A stretch of 64,000 nucleotides of DNA from Strigamia acuminata (GCA_949358305.1 OX442314.1:37297211-37361210), one strand, 5' to 3'; shown: positions 1 through 10,330, counted from the stretch's first letter. Program-made: numbers and translations. The notes: generated by a model not told the origin, from the letters alone.

Positions 1-239
1 TACGAAATGGTCGTTGTACACCAATAGAACTCCAGTAAGTGGAACCGAGGCACCGATTTTTGTGGATTTTATACTTTGTTCCATGTATTCTGTGAAGGAA
101 AACAAGTTGAGTTATTCTGAATGTTCTCTAGAATTTACAGAGAAAATGAGAAGAGAAACCAAGCAATGAAAAGCAAAATTGCACTCCTAAGGCCTAAATT
201 TCAAGTTTTTGTGTAAAATTTGATGACATTTGGTTAAAG

Positions 240-1015
240 TGATAAAGTTTTCAGTAATTTTACAAGGTTTGACGAGATTTTTTTATGAGATTTTACAAGA
301 TTTCTTGAGATTTTTCATGAGATTTTACAAGATTTCTTGAGATTTTTTATGAGATTTTACAAGATTTCTGGAGATTTTTCATGAGATTTTACAAGATTTC
401 TTGAGTTTTTTTAAGATTCGATGAGATCTTGCAGGATTTTACAAGCTGGGATAAGATTTCATGAGATTTTTCAGGATTTTACAAGCTGGGATAAGATTTC
501 ATAAGATTTTTCAGGATTTTACAAGCTGGGATAGATTTTTCAGGATTTTACAAGCTGGGATAGATTTTTCAGGATTTTACAAGCTGGGATAGATTTTGAG
601 ATTTTACAAGCTGGAATAGATTTCATAAGATTTTACAAAATTAAATAAGCTTTGATAAGATTTTATAAAAAATTTCTGAGCTTGGAGATAAGAATACCTG
701 AGATTTTACAAGATTTCCTGAGATTTCCTACAATTTTACAAGATTTCCTGAGATTTCCTACAATTTTACAAGATTTCCTGAGATTTCCTACAATTTTACA
801 AGATTTCCTGAGATTTCTTACAATTTTAGAGGATTCCCTGAGATTTTCCAAGATTTCATGAGATATTTTGCAAGATTTCATGAGATATTTTGCAAGATTT
901 CATGAGATATTTTGCAAGATTTCAATAGACTTTGCAAGATTTCATGAGACTGAAAGATTTCATGAGATTATGCAAGATTTCAATACATTTCACAAGATTT
1001 GAGGAGATTATTCAA
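240..1015. repeat. Degenerate AT-rich tandem repeats
   Basis: Successive arrays are built on a shared theme, GATTTTACAAGATTTC with TGAGATT spacers. The unit changes along the stretch: a unit containing ACAAGCTGGGATA dominates 430-620, and a unit of about 32 bp containing CCTACAATTTTACAAG dominates 705-840. Open frames over the second array run on both strands and simply follow the repeat, so I do not treat them as genes. Bases 1-239 hold no recognisable feature. Confidence 0.85.
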
Positions 1016-1281
1016 GATTTTCCGATTTACCAATACCGGCATTATAATTTCTCGAAACATTGTGACATGTTGCGAGGTTTCATCAAATTTTCATAACAAA
1101 TACACAAACTTGCAAACTGATCGTAGTTATCCTTCATACGATGTCGTCCCGTATAAATCAATCGATGAAATATGTGTTTCTACAAATTAATAAAAAAAAC
1201 AATAAAATTCAATTTCCATATCTCTTGTGCGTGTAAACATTCGACGCGGTCTGCCCTCACAACTCTACTAGAAAATACAAA

Positions 1282-1539
1282 TTAAACACTCACTCTGGAC
1301 CCGTCTTTCTCTCTTTTTTCGTCCATGTGATCCAGCAGCGATTTTCTCGGAGCTTCGAGAAAAAATCCCGTGAAATCGTCGTCCGCGGCATGTCCATCCG
1401 CACTAGTGCCGAATGGTTTCTTGGCTCGCGGTTGCGGTTTAGGTTTCGAAACGGGAACGGGAACGGGGCTGCGTTTACGGTTCTCTTCGGTCGTAGATTT
1501 CGACGACTTATTAACGCAGCAGGAGCGGGACGACGACAT
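1282..1539 (-). CDS. Possible small basic/acidic protein, 85 aa
   Basis: An ATG-started frame of 85 codons whose base composition is clearly richer in GC than the AT-rich flanks. The N-terminus is Ser/Cys-rich, the middle is Lys/Pro-rich with a PVPVPV run, and the C-terminus is acidic (ADDDFTGFF) followed by a mixed-charge tail. No domain, signal peptide or membrane segment is visible and I do not recognise the family. No AATAAA is seen just downstream on this strand. The biased composition and single-exon form fit a small disordered protein, but an accidental frame cannot be excluded; plus-strand frames overlap it. Confidence 0.4.
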   Translation of the reverse strand: MSSSRSCCVNKSSKSTTEENRKRSPVPVPVSKPKPQPRAKKPFGTSADGHAADDDFTGFFLEAPRKSLLDHMDEKREKDGSRVSV

Positions 1540-1659
1540 GTCAACTGACAGTCGGCTGTCACGTTTTGATTAACAATCAAAAACAATGGATGATTGCATT
1601 TGTGAATCTCATCAAATCGAGGGGCGATACAATTGTAAATCTGTTTTTTTCAGATTTAA

Positions 1660-1786
1660 ATCTCGAAAAAGCATGTCTAAAAATGCATTTTACATTCAAC
1701 AAGTGAATTTAAATACTTAAATATTCATTTTTGCACAAGAAAAGTGGTTAATTATGCAGCTTTGCTCATGAAGAATGGTCAAATAT
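1660..1786. repeat. Left part of a 31-bp satellite split by the gypsy element
   Basis: Contains the same words (TGCATTTT, GCACAAGAAAAGTGGT, ATGCAG with TTTGCTCATGAA) as the large array at 7265-7900. The retroelement interrupts the array: sequence before its left end and after its right end belongs to the same repeat family. Confidence 0.75.
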
Positions 1787-2359
1787 TGTTACGTGGATTC
1801 CGGGCCTGATCAGGTTTCCACGCAACTGTGTTTAATTGGGGTTTTAATGAGTGTGAAAAGGAAGGAATGAGATTCATTTATGCTTTAAATTCAATTCAGA
1901 TTTATTTGACCGGACAAACAGAGTTTGTTCGATCCCTTTTAAATTCAGTTACATTTATTCTCAAACAGGTCAGAATGTTATTTGGATAAACTATCATTTT
2001 ACATTTATCAAATGTACAACCTTTATTAATTGGGTTATAAAACAACTGTGTGATAATCTAAATGTAATGCAATCAAATTGGTTTTATAGTCATCAGCCGC
2101 GCTCTTTATTGAGGCGACATCAGACTCTCTAGTTCCTGAAAAGCAAAAGTGATTAGAGAGCTGTCTTAGTGCGGGCTCCTTATTTATAGCAAATCTGCCA
2201 TAAACCCCATAATTGAATTGATCGGTCCATCACATGGCGATGACGGAGTCCAACCGTCAGCGCCATCTGTGGCCGAAATTTAGCAACATTTAACCTAATA
2301 ATGATTCGAATTACGTGCTACGAATCGCGCATCAATTGGCACGGTTCGTACACGTGACA
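1787..2359 (-). repeat. 3' LTR of the gypsy element
   Basis: 573 bp with terminal TG...CA. Immediately inside it on the coding strand is a purine run (AAAAAAGGGAGT, complement of about 2360-2371), the expected polypurine tract for plus-strand priming. Confidence 0.92.
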
Positions 2360-3472
2360 ACTCCCTTTTTTGCTGTGTTTTGGACCCCAAAATACAAATT
2401 TCGGTACCAGACAGGTGTCTTTTAAATCGGACATTCTTTAAGGAATGTTCGGCTACTTCTACCCTTCATAAGTTATCACTCAGTTGTTTCATTATTATCA
2501 CACAAACTTAAATCATTCTGGAGTTAACTTTACTCCCTTTTATTCCAATGTTACTATTCTAATTAAATCATAAAATAATTCAACTTAACTATCTTAATAT
2601 CGCCAATACAATCTTGCTTTTCTATTGTTTATTTTTACATATTTGAAAAGTCTAACAAAAAAAAAAAAAACATAAGTCAAAAGAAAATTTTTGTCAAAAT
2701 TAAATTATCAAAATCAAAGTTCATATTTTTGCACAACACTCAAAATCATTCACACTACAAACAAGCATTTTCATAATAAATTACAACTCTTAACAATTTT
2801 CCAAAGTGGGAAAAAAACAAATTCAAAAATATTTTTCCTATTTCTCTAATTTTCTTTAAAATTAACAATACCGTTAAAACATCAACTCATTTCAATTATT
2901 TACAACAATTACCTCTTATTTACATTCAATCAAAATTATGCCGTGGAATATTTACATTAAATTTATCAAAAATTTCATCACAAAATATTTACAGTTTGTC
3001 AAAATCAATTCAAATTTATTCATTTTCAACAAAATTCGCAATTATTTATTTTCATCGCATCCCTCAAACACTCGTGTCATTACTATTAATTTTTGATTAT
3101 TTCTAATTTTTATCCTATTTAATAAACCCAATGAAATTCAGTGCAGATGGCGAAGGTTGCGATGGGTCCTTTCACATTCCCAGCCATTCGCACCATTGTT
3201 TATCTTAATTCCTTTCATATTCTAAAATTATTTTATCTCACAACAATATTTTATTAAATTTAATCTTCAACTATTTAAAATTTAGTCTAGAATGTCTTCA
3301 CCTAATTAATATTTGACACAAGTGAGGAAAATGGCGGTGAATTTTATTTCACGAAATTCGTTCATAAGGACGTTAAAAACATCATAATTCACTCCTAAAA
3401 TCACCTAAAAACATTCACAACATGCACACAAACCTTTTAACACACAATTTAACACAATTCATCAACAAATAA
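2360..3472. other. Noncoding remnant between protease and 3' LTR
   Basis: About 1.1 kb of AT-rich sequence inside the retroelement with no open frame of note on either strand. It lies where reverse transcriptase and integrase would be in a complete gypsy element, so a large deletion or replacement has removed pol. The polypurine tract is at its left edge. Confidence 0.75.
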
Positions 3473-4291
3473 TCAGAAGAAGACTTTGTTTCGGGTCACG
3501 CTATTATCTGCGTTCACCGTTGCAAAGAACTCTAGTAGTTGTCGCATCAGTTCTTGTTGTGATGGCGTCATATTATCATTTGCCATGGCCGTGCTAAAGT
3601 CAAATTGATCAACTCTATTTTCATCAAGCACGCCAGACTCAATTACATAAAAGGCCTTTGCGATTGCTGAGTTTTTTCCTAAATAGATTGTCTTTTTAGT
3701 TGGATTCGCAACTCGCAGAACTCCTTCACCTTTTCTGAATTTAGTCAATGTTTTGCAACAAATCACTCCAAAACGATCAATTACTCCACTGAGTGGTTCT
3801 ATAAAAAGTTCATCATCTACTTTCTTTGCAATTTTAATTGGAACTACACATTCATGTAATGCTGGAATTGTTATTGGTTTTAAAACTCGGGCTATGTAAT
3901 TTACATCAGTATGGTTCTTTGACATTGGGAAAACTTCTTGTTGTTCATCTTTTGGGCCTACAAAGATCTTCTGTTGGTCATAATCGAGTTTACACCTTGC
4001 AGATCTTAAGAAATTATCTCCCAGCAGTAAATGGCGTCCAAATCCATTAACGATCAATACGTCGATGGTGTGTTGTTGTTGTCCAACATCAATGGTAATC
4101 CTGGTTTTTCCTTCTGGGACTATCAATGAGCCATCCACAACTCTCAATCGAACACCTGGGCAGGGTTGATATTTGAGCTGCAGAGTTCTCACCAAATCTT
4201 CACTAATGATGTTGCGAAAACCTCCAGAATCCAAGACACCAGTAATTTCCATACCATTTAATACTACTGGAATCTGCAAAAGTTCATCCAT
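3473..4291 (-). CDS. Retroviral-type aspartic protease (Pro), end of frame
   Basis: Encodes the protease that would cut the Gag-Pro polyprotein. Near the N-terminus the active-site loop reads VLDSGGFRNIIS (the family norm is D-T/S-G-A), followed by typical retropepsin beta strands and HLLLGDNFL, matching the conserved ILGxDFL flap/helix region. The C-terminus ends in QQELMRQLLEFFATV, like the linker that precedes reverse transcriptase in gypsy polyproteins, then stops. There is an ATG at 4291, but the frame stays open upstream through the end of gag (4291-4375), so translation is more likely by -1 frameshifting from gag. The missing RT shows truncation just after the linker. Fold assignment is by motif only. 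Confidence 0.82.
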   Translation of the reverse strand: MDELLQIPVVLNGMEITGVLDSGGFRNIISEDLVRTLQLKYQPCPGVRLRVVDGSLIVPEGKTRITIDVGQQQHTIDVLIVNGFGRHLLLGDNFLRSARCKLDYDQQKIFVGPKDEQQEVFPMSKNHTDVNYIARVLKPITIPALHECVVPIKIAKKVDDELFIEPLSGVIDRFGVICCKTLTKFRKGEGVLRVANPTKKTIYLGKNSAIAKAFYVIESGVLDENRVDQFDFSTAMANDNMTPSQQELMRQLLEFFATVNADNSVTRNKVFF

Positions 4292-4362
4292 AGCGTGTAA
4301 CTCGATAATTTCTAATTTTCTCTTTCTTCTTTTCTTCTTGTTATTTCGTCTTTGTGGCCATT

Positions 4363-5448
4363 CTAGTTTCCCGATGGATTAGTTGGTCCACCACGTGGGG
4401 CTCCTCGATTTCCTCGGCCTCGGTAATTTTCAATAAAATTTTTACCTTTATAATTTGGATTTTTAGGATGGCCTTGGTTATTTGGATTCCCCTGTGGTCT
4501 TTGTCCTTGTGGTGGGTTCCATTGCTGTTGTAATTGTTGTTGTTGTTGTTGGAATCCTTGACCTTGATTATTCCACTGATCATTCCAATTGCCTCTGTTT
4601 TGACCTTTGTTGTTATTCCATCCTCTTCCTTGGTTCCACCATCCCCGTTGTTGTCCAGATCGTCCTCTAAAGTTGCCTCTATTGTAGAACTGGGCCTGGT
4701 TCGGATGTGGTGTATACCATTGGTTTTGGTAGAAAACGGGAGTAACCTCTGCATATTGAACTTCCCCAAACTGCTGCTGTTGTCTTAGCACTTTGACCTC
4801 TGCTAACAACTCGTCTTTTGACTTATTGACGTCGCTCGGTTCAACTAACAAACTTGGTTTCACCTCGCCTGTTGTATCAACAGCTTTTTGCAGTAGGGTT
4901 AGCAAAACTTCTGCAGGGTCCTCACTGAATGCATGAGCTTCCAATAGTCCAAGTTGAGATGTTAACTGATCCAATGTCTTTGGAAAATTGACTACCAATT
5001 TATCTCTAGTCACCTTTTTAAGTCCTTGAAACACATGAAATATCTTTTGTTCTTCAGTAAATGCTGGTCTCGCAAAAGAACATTCTTTTAATATTTTCTG
5101 CATATGTTCCAAAGCTGTCCCATCTTTGTGCTGCATTGCCTGTAATTTCGACAAAATTGTTGTTATTTGTCGTCTGAATTTTGCCTTCAACGCATCTTTC
5201 CATTGAATCCATGTTCTAGTCGGATGTTGTGGAAGTTGGTCTAGATACCACGATGATGCGGAGGATTTCAGCACAATTGATAGATGTTTAATTCTCTCGG
5301 TGTCATCGGCTATTGTATCTTCATATCCGATCAGCCATGTGTCAATATTTCCTGTCGCCGGATCAAAGTCAACTGGATTTCTTCTATTAACCACTAAATT
5401 TTGTAATACCGTCTGTATTGCTACAAGTTCTGGTGAAGCATTTGCCAT
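4363..5448 (-). CDS. Gag (capsid-type) protein of the gypsy element
   Basis: From the first ATG at 5448 the frame gives 361 aa. The central part shows the retrotransposon Gag signature (IDTWLIGYEDTIADD..., ASSWYLDQL, WKDALKAKFRR), the capsid-like helical domain. The C-terminal third is low-complexity, rich in Gly, Arg, Asn and Gln, and has no CCHC zinc knuckle, so RNA binding probably relies on RGG-like repeats. The same frame remains open for about 390 further bases upstream (to about 5836) and reads like protein (acidic and basic runs), yet holds no ATG; only TTG and other near-cognate codons occur. A spliced leader exon or non-AUG start could add this segment. The gag stop follows the slippery site. 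Confidence 0.85.
   Translation of the reverse strand: MANASPELVAIQTVLQNLVVNRRNPVDFDPATGNIDTWLIGYEDTIADDTERIKHLSIVLKSSASSWYLDQLPQHPTRTWIQWKDALKAKFRRQITTILSKLQAMQHKDGTALEHMQKILKECSFARPAFTEEQKIFHVFQGLKKVTRDKLVVNFPKTLDQLTSQLGLLEAHAFSEDPAEVLLTLLQKAVDTTGEVKPSLLVEPSDVNKSKDELLAEVKVLRQQQQFGEVQYAEVTPVFYQNQWYTPHPNQAQFYNRGNFRGRSGQQRGWWNQGRGWNNNKGQNRGNWNDQWNNQGQGFQQQQQQLQQQWNPPQGQRPQGNPNNQGHPKNPNYKGKNFIENYRGRGNRGAPRGGPTNPSGN
4366..4372 (-). promoter_or_regulatory. Probable -1 ribosomal frameshift site GGGAAAC
   Basis: The last gag codons read TCG GGA AAC TAG. G-GGA-AAC is a canonical X-XXY-YYZ slippery heptamer directly before the gag stop, and slipping back one base enters the protease frame, which is open across the overlap. 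I did not identify a convincing downstream pseudoknot by eye. Confidence 0.75.
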
Positions 5449-5836
5449 TTTAATTGGTGATTGTTCTTTATTTATACACAAATATGAAAGTTCTAAATTT
5501 GGTTGCTCCTCAACGTCTTGGAAAACGTCCTTCTCGTCTGCGTCGTCCTGATCACCCTGTTCTCGTATCAATAATTCTCCTAATTGCTCCACCTCGTGTG
5601 GGAACAATTCAGCTTGAAGATCAGCACTAACAACTCGTATTCGGTGCTGTTGCGGGGTTTCACCTTCCCTTTTTTGAGTTTTAAGTCCCTCTTTGGGTTT
5701 TGGCCCCCTATTTCGCTCAGTCACCTTGTCACTCAATGCTGTCTCTTCTTCCAACTCTTCTTCTTTCTTACTACCTGAGAGCAGGTAATCCGTTACGTAT
5801 TTTGAAAACGCGTAACGTCTAGAGTCCGCAATGATT

Positions 5837-6691
5837 TATTAATTGTAGAGAAGACACAATCCTTTGACTCGAAGCACTTTTAATTCACTTTTCCAGTTAT
5901 AAATAACACTATAACTTTTTAGCACACAAAACTCTTTTCACTTTCTGAAAAATAATTCAATAATTAAACACTTCAATTTTTACAGAAATGTTTCAAAACA
6001 CTAGAACAATTCAATAATTAAACAATTCAATTTTCACGGTCATAATTACAAAAATATCCAAAAAAAAAACGATTCATTTTCACGGTCATAATTACTAAAT
6101 TTCATCAAAACTATTCAAGGAAAAATTTCTTATTAATAACACTTTACAAAAATGCTCTGGAAAAAAAACAAATTCATTAATAACTATAAACAATATATTC
6201 TCTATTATTATCCAATTTTATCTCAACATCACAATTAAATTCCTTATTAACATACAATTTCATCAAATTTTATCAAAATTCAATCAATAATACTATATCA
6301 ATTCAATTCAAAGTCAAATATCACAGTAAATAACACTCAAATGCAAATTTATCCAATTTAAACACTCAAAACTTCTATTCTATTCTATTTTATTTTTTAG
6401 ACTTTGCCAATTTTCAATCTAATTGACCTATTTATTCACTAGCAATGACTCATTCTCACTTTCCTATCAGTTTCACAAATGAATCACTCATATTTAAATT
6501 AGTTTGGGATTTCTCTAAATTTTATATGATTTTCAAGGCTATTTTTAAGCTAAATTTGCCAATTTTATGTTATTTTAATTCTAATTTCACTCATTTTGCT
6601 CTAAATTTTACGATTTTTGATGATTTAACTCTAATTTTCGGGGTTTTTATTCTAATTTTGGTCTCGGCGAAAGAACCGCACCTCCACCATT
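5837..6691 (-). other. 5' leader of the gypsy element with primer-binding site
   Basis: AT-rich leader without a convincing frame. Next to the 5' LTR, two bases inside, the coding strand reads TGGTGGAGGTGCGG (complement of about 6676-6689), which begins with the TGG expected to pair with a tRNA 3' CCA end. I could not name the tRNA. Confidence 0.7.
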
Positions 6692-7264
6692 TGTTACGTG
6701 GATTCCGGGCCTGATCAGGTTTCCACGCAACTGTGTTTAATTGGGGTTTTAATGAGTGTGAAAAGGAAGGAATGAGATTCATTTATGCTTTAAATTCAAT
6801 TCAGATTTATTTGACCGGACAAACAGAGTTTGTTCGATCCCTTTTAAATTCAGTTACATTTATTCTCAAACAGGTCAGAATGTTATTTGGATAAACTATC
6901 ATTTTACATTTATCAAATGTACAACCTTTATTAATTGGGTTATAAAACAACTGTGTGATAATCTAAATGTAATGCAATCAAATTGGTTTTATAGTCATCA
7001 GCCGCGCTCTTTATTGAGGCGACATCAGACTCTCTAGTTCCTGAAAAGCAAAAGTGATTAGAGAGCTGTCTTAGTGCGGGCTCCTTATTTATAGCAAATC
7101 TGCCATAAACCCCATAATTGAATTGATCGGTCCATCACATGGCGATGACGGAGTCCAACCGTCAGCGCCATCTGTGGCCGAAATTTAGCAACATTTAACC
7201 TAATAATGATTCGAATTACGTGCTACGAATCGCGCATCAATTGGCACGGTTCGTACACGTGACA
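6692..7264 (-). repeat. 5' LTR of the gypsy element
   Basis: 573 bp, apparently identical to the LTR at 1787-2359, with TG...CA ends and flanking ATAT. It should hold the element's promoter. Confidence 0.92.
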
Positions 7265-7905
7265 ATATGCAGTTTTGCTGATGAAAACTGCCTAAACATG
7301 CAATTTTGCACACAAAAAGTGGTCAAATATACATTTTTGCGCAAGAAAAGTGGTCAAATATGCATTTTTACACATGAAAACTGCCTAAACGTGCAGTTTT
7401 TCTCACGAAAACTGCCTAAACATGCATTTTTGCACAAGAAAAGTGGTCAAATATGCATTTTTGCGCAAGGAAAGTGGTCAAATATGCAGTTTTGCTCATG
7501 AAAACTGCCTAAACATGCATTTTTGCACATGAAAACTGCCTAAACTTGCATTTTTGCACATGAAAAGTGGTTAAACATGCATTTTTGCACATGTAAAGTG
7601 GTCAAATATGCAGTGTTGCTCATGACAATTGCCTAAAACGTGCAGTTTTTCTCACGAAAACTGCCTAAACATGCATTTTTGCACAAGAAAAGCGGTCAAA
7701 TATGCATTTTTATGCAAGAAAAGTGGTCAAATATGCATTTTTATGCAAGAAAAGTGGTCAAATATGCATTTTTCCCTATACATGCATTTTTGCGCATGAA
7801 ACTGCCTAAACATGCATTTTTGCTCATGAAGCCTGCATAAACATGCATTTTTGCACTCAGCAAAGTGCATAAAAATAAATTTTTGCACAAATAAAACGAC
7901 TAGAA
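7265..7905. repeat. 31-bp satellite array
   Basis: Tandem units of about 31 bp in two alternating types: one contains GAAAACTGCCTAAACATGCA, the other GAAAAGTGGTCAAATATGCA, each followed by TTTTTGCAC or a variant. Frames across it on the plus strand (7220-7840) are products of the repeat. The gypsy element is inserted in this array. Confidence 0.9.
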
Positions 7906-7935
7906 TTGCAATTTCAAAAACAAAATTCCTATTTA

Positions 7936-8896
7936 TTACAAAAGTTTACTCGCTGACCAAACAAAGCCCACAAAACAAACCGAACAACCAACAATCATAT
8001 AACTAACGAGCGAACTGAGTGGAATATAGTTCTTTCTAGCGTACACCTTCATCTCCCACAACGGCACACAAACGTGCAAAACATCCGGCAACATCAAATC
8101 AACGTCGCGCAGAACCTGATGCAACTCTCCTTCACCTCTGATCACATTGTGACCAAACTGGTCCGTCAACGACGTCACACAGTGCGAAACAGCGACCGAC
8201 AAAACCACCATCAACTTCCAGGGCGTCGTCGCTGTCTCCGCATCCGACAAATGCACGACAAAATACGTCGAAACCAGCTCGGTAACCGTGAAAAGCAACT
8301 GGTGCGTCCACTGGCGATAAAAATCGTCGTTCAGATAATTAAAATACGCCCACCAACTGTAATAATGCGGATAAAACGATGCGACGGTCAGAACAAACAT
8401 GGAGGCGCGTAATCGTCGGCGCACGATCAACCGACACATTTTGCGAATCGTCTCGTACAGAAGAAGGATCGCGACGATCGAAACCATCCAGATTTCGAGC
8501 GAATTACTCGTGATGTTGAAATAAACGTGTTTGTATCCGGGCACTCCCGACTCGTAGTTGGCTGAAGAAAAACAAGGATTTTGAACCATTTTGAACCATT
8601 TTGAACCATTTTGAACCATTTTAAAACATACCCTTGAACGTGGTGTCCCAGCAGTTGCATTTACACGTCGATCTGTTCACCGGACGCGTGTATTTGCTCC
8701 AGAGACTGTAAATAACGTCGAAATGAACGTACGGAATAAGGACGAAGATGGCCGTCGCGATGCACAAGCTGATTATCGTTTCGTAATCGTAATATTTAGA
8801 CGCGCGGTGAGATTTCTGTGCTCGCGTTAAGGTTAGTCCAGTGTTTGTATGTTTCGTCTCACGATATATCCTCAGAGTGTTTTCATCGCTCGTCAT
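7936..8896 (-). CDS. M1: six-pass membrane protein, intact, 296 aa
   Basis: Two exons, 8632-8896 and 7936-8561. The donor is GTATGT, the acceptor TTCTTCAG, the junction phase 1. The short intron holds four copies of AAAATGGTTC. Hydrophobic segments fall at about residues 40-65 (TIISLCIATAIFVLIPYV), 105-127, 142-165, 178-198, 208-230 and the C-terminus. A Cys-rich motif CKCNCWD precedes the second segment, and NIT is a possible glycosylation site. The family is not one I can name; it behaves like a conserved polytopic protein with several acidic/His loop residues. AATAAA overlaps the stop codon, so the 3' UTR should be very short. M1 lies downstream of A1 on the same strand, 254 bp away, the same order as in other repeats of this cluster. 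Confidence 0.82.
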
Positions 8897-9150
8897 TGTG
8901 GAATGTTAGATTCTGTGTTCTCCCGACCGGTTCGACCGGGTGAATTACGTTTTAAGAAGTTGTCACTAGTTGCCGAGACAAAACAGCAAGCATAGGAAAT
9001 AGAGATTAAATAAACAAACAAAGATAAAATAGATAATAGAAAATTTTAATTTCTGACAAGTGCAAAGCATTAAATTGAATTAATTCACTAATAAATAAAA
9101 ATAAAAATTGTGCAAACTTATTCCATTATGTAAAATGCGAAAAATTAAGG
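8897..9150 (-). other. M-gene upstream spacer shared by cluster copies
   Basis: Sequence between M1 and A1 recurs nearly unchanged at 12558-12840, 16866-17141 and 21318-21578. It includes a short inverted repeat CCGGTTCGACCGG about 40 bp before the M start. No TATA box is obvious. The recurrence marks the border of the duplicated A-M unit. Confidence 0.8.
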
Positions 9151-10080
9151 TCAAGTATTTCGTGTCATCTTGTTATGTTGTTTGCAGCAATCCAAACACA
9201 ACTGAATCGTCGGTTTTCCGTCAACTAAACGAAGACACACACCAGGTTCCTCACCGGCTTCCATACGGCGTAGGAGTGTTTTTTGTGCTTTACAGGAAGC
9301 CCTCATTGATTCATCGTCTTGCAAAGCATTGAAAACCGTCGGATGCTTGGATAACTCTTTCCAAACACTTTCGCTTCCTCGTTTATATTTCTCAACTTCT
9401 TTTTGCAATTCGGCTTCGTCTCGTTCGAGTTGTAGCAATTCCTCGTCCATTTTTACAAACTTTACGCGATCTTCCGCTTCCTTAAGTTTTTTCTTTCTTC
9501 TTCTTTCGCGAGCTGCTATCGCTTGCTTAGACTGGCTCAAGACTCGTTTACCTCTCATCTCAACAATAGGAATAATAGGACAAACATCTGATAATTTCTT
9601 ATCAGAGTTTCCACTGAGATGTTCTGATCCAGAAGACTTTGTTGTTGGCCGTGGTACATGATTACCCTGTTTATCGTTTTCTGAAAATAGGTCGTTTAAG
9701 TCTAGGTAATTTTGGCTGGTAATTCAATTTCTGGACTCACTTTTTGCCGTGATTGTTTGCGCCTGCTTAGACTGACTCAAGACTCGTTTACCTTTCTTCT
9801 CAACAGTAGGAATAATAGGACGAGCTTTTGCTGACTTTCCATCACGCACTCGTTTCGTTTGTCTTGTTTTTGTCGCAGGAGTTGGAGCAACAGGTTTAGG
9901 ATTAACATTTGGCAATATTTCATTAGAGTTTCCATTGAGGGGTTCTGAGCCAGAAGACTTTGTTGTTGGCCATGGTACATCATAAAGGTAATTACCCTGT
10001 TTATTGTTTTCTGGAAATAGGTCGTTTAAGTCTAGGTAATTTTGGCTGGTAATTCAATTTTTGGACTTACTTTTTGGCAT
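9151..10080 (-). CDS. A1: bZIP-like protein, three exons, 269 aa
   Basis: Exons 10071-10080, 9741-10010 and 9151-9680 join in frame (810 nt including stop). Exon 1 carries only MPK plus one base, then GTAAGT; both 60-bp introns end TTTCAG or TTCCAG. Exons 2 and 3 start with the same sequence and are a tandem exon duplication, both phase 1-1. Exon 3 encodes the basic/coiled-coil region, SKQAIAARERRRKKK followed by heptads (LLQLERDEAELQKEVEKY), then FNALQDDES and a Cys-rich end CLDCCKQHN. The basic segment resembles a bZIP N-x2-AA-x3-R core with Gln in place of the invariant Asn. A nuclear DNA-binding role is inference. Its upstream TATA has changed (CTACATAAAC against CTATATAAAC in sister copies). 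Confidence 0.8.
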
Positions 10081-10330
10081 GATTAAGGATTATTTTGTTT
10101 GCTAAAATTCTAAAAGGTTTGGTCGATAAATCAGAGCTCAGGAGGAGAATAATCGCGGTGAAGAGCAGACGTCAGATGGCTCTATCTTCTCTGGACGATG
10201 TTTATGTAGTTCTGCATCAGGGAGATACGGGTAGCTCCAATCACAGCTCTCCACACATTTCAGCTGGAACCAACCAATGACGGCGCAGATATTACCTAGT
10301 GTGCTTCAAAACAGCTGATGTGGGTGTTTA
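10081..10330 (-). promoter_or_regulatory. A-type promoter and 5' UTR
   Basis: Copy of a promoter block found also at 19947-20230, 22456-22700, and inverted at 13380-13770. Reading toward A1 it holds a TATA-like CTACATAAAC (about 10200-10209), a CTGACGTCTG element containing a CRE-type GACGTC core (about 10168), and a leader ending in TTAATC before ATG. The TATA element carries a T-to-C change compared with the other copies. Confidence 0.7.

Larger units (their letters stand above)
1787..7264 (-). mobile_element. Ty3/gypsy-type LTR retrotransposon, gag-pro only
   Basis: A 5,478-bp element read on the minus strand, bounded by two 573-bp LTRs that begin TGTTACG and end GTGACA on the plus strand. 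Flanks carry a 4-bp direct duplication ATAT (1783-1786 and 7265-7268), as expected for integrase-mediated insertion. The two LTRs look identical base for base, implying very recent insertion. The interior has a primer-binding-type site next to the 5' LTR, a gag frame, an aspartic protease frame and a polypurine tract before the 3' LTR. No reverse transcriptase, RNase H or integrase frame is present; 2.4-3.5 kb, where pol should be, is AT-rich and noncoding. It is therefore probably a non-autonomous derivative mobilised by a relative. Confidence 0.93.

Noticed and set aside
8074-8412. 112-codon plus-strand frame, and its twin at 25315-25653
   Set aside because: Antisense shadows of M1 and M4 exon 2.
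8930-8945. GGTTCGACCGG in the M spacer as a tRNA T-loop
   Set aside because: No flanking tRNA structure; it is better described as the inverted repeat CCGGT-TCG-ACCGG.
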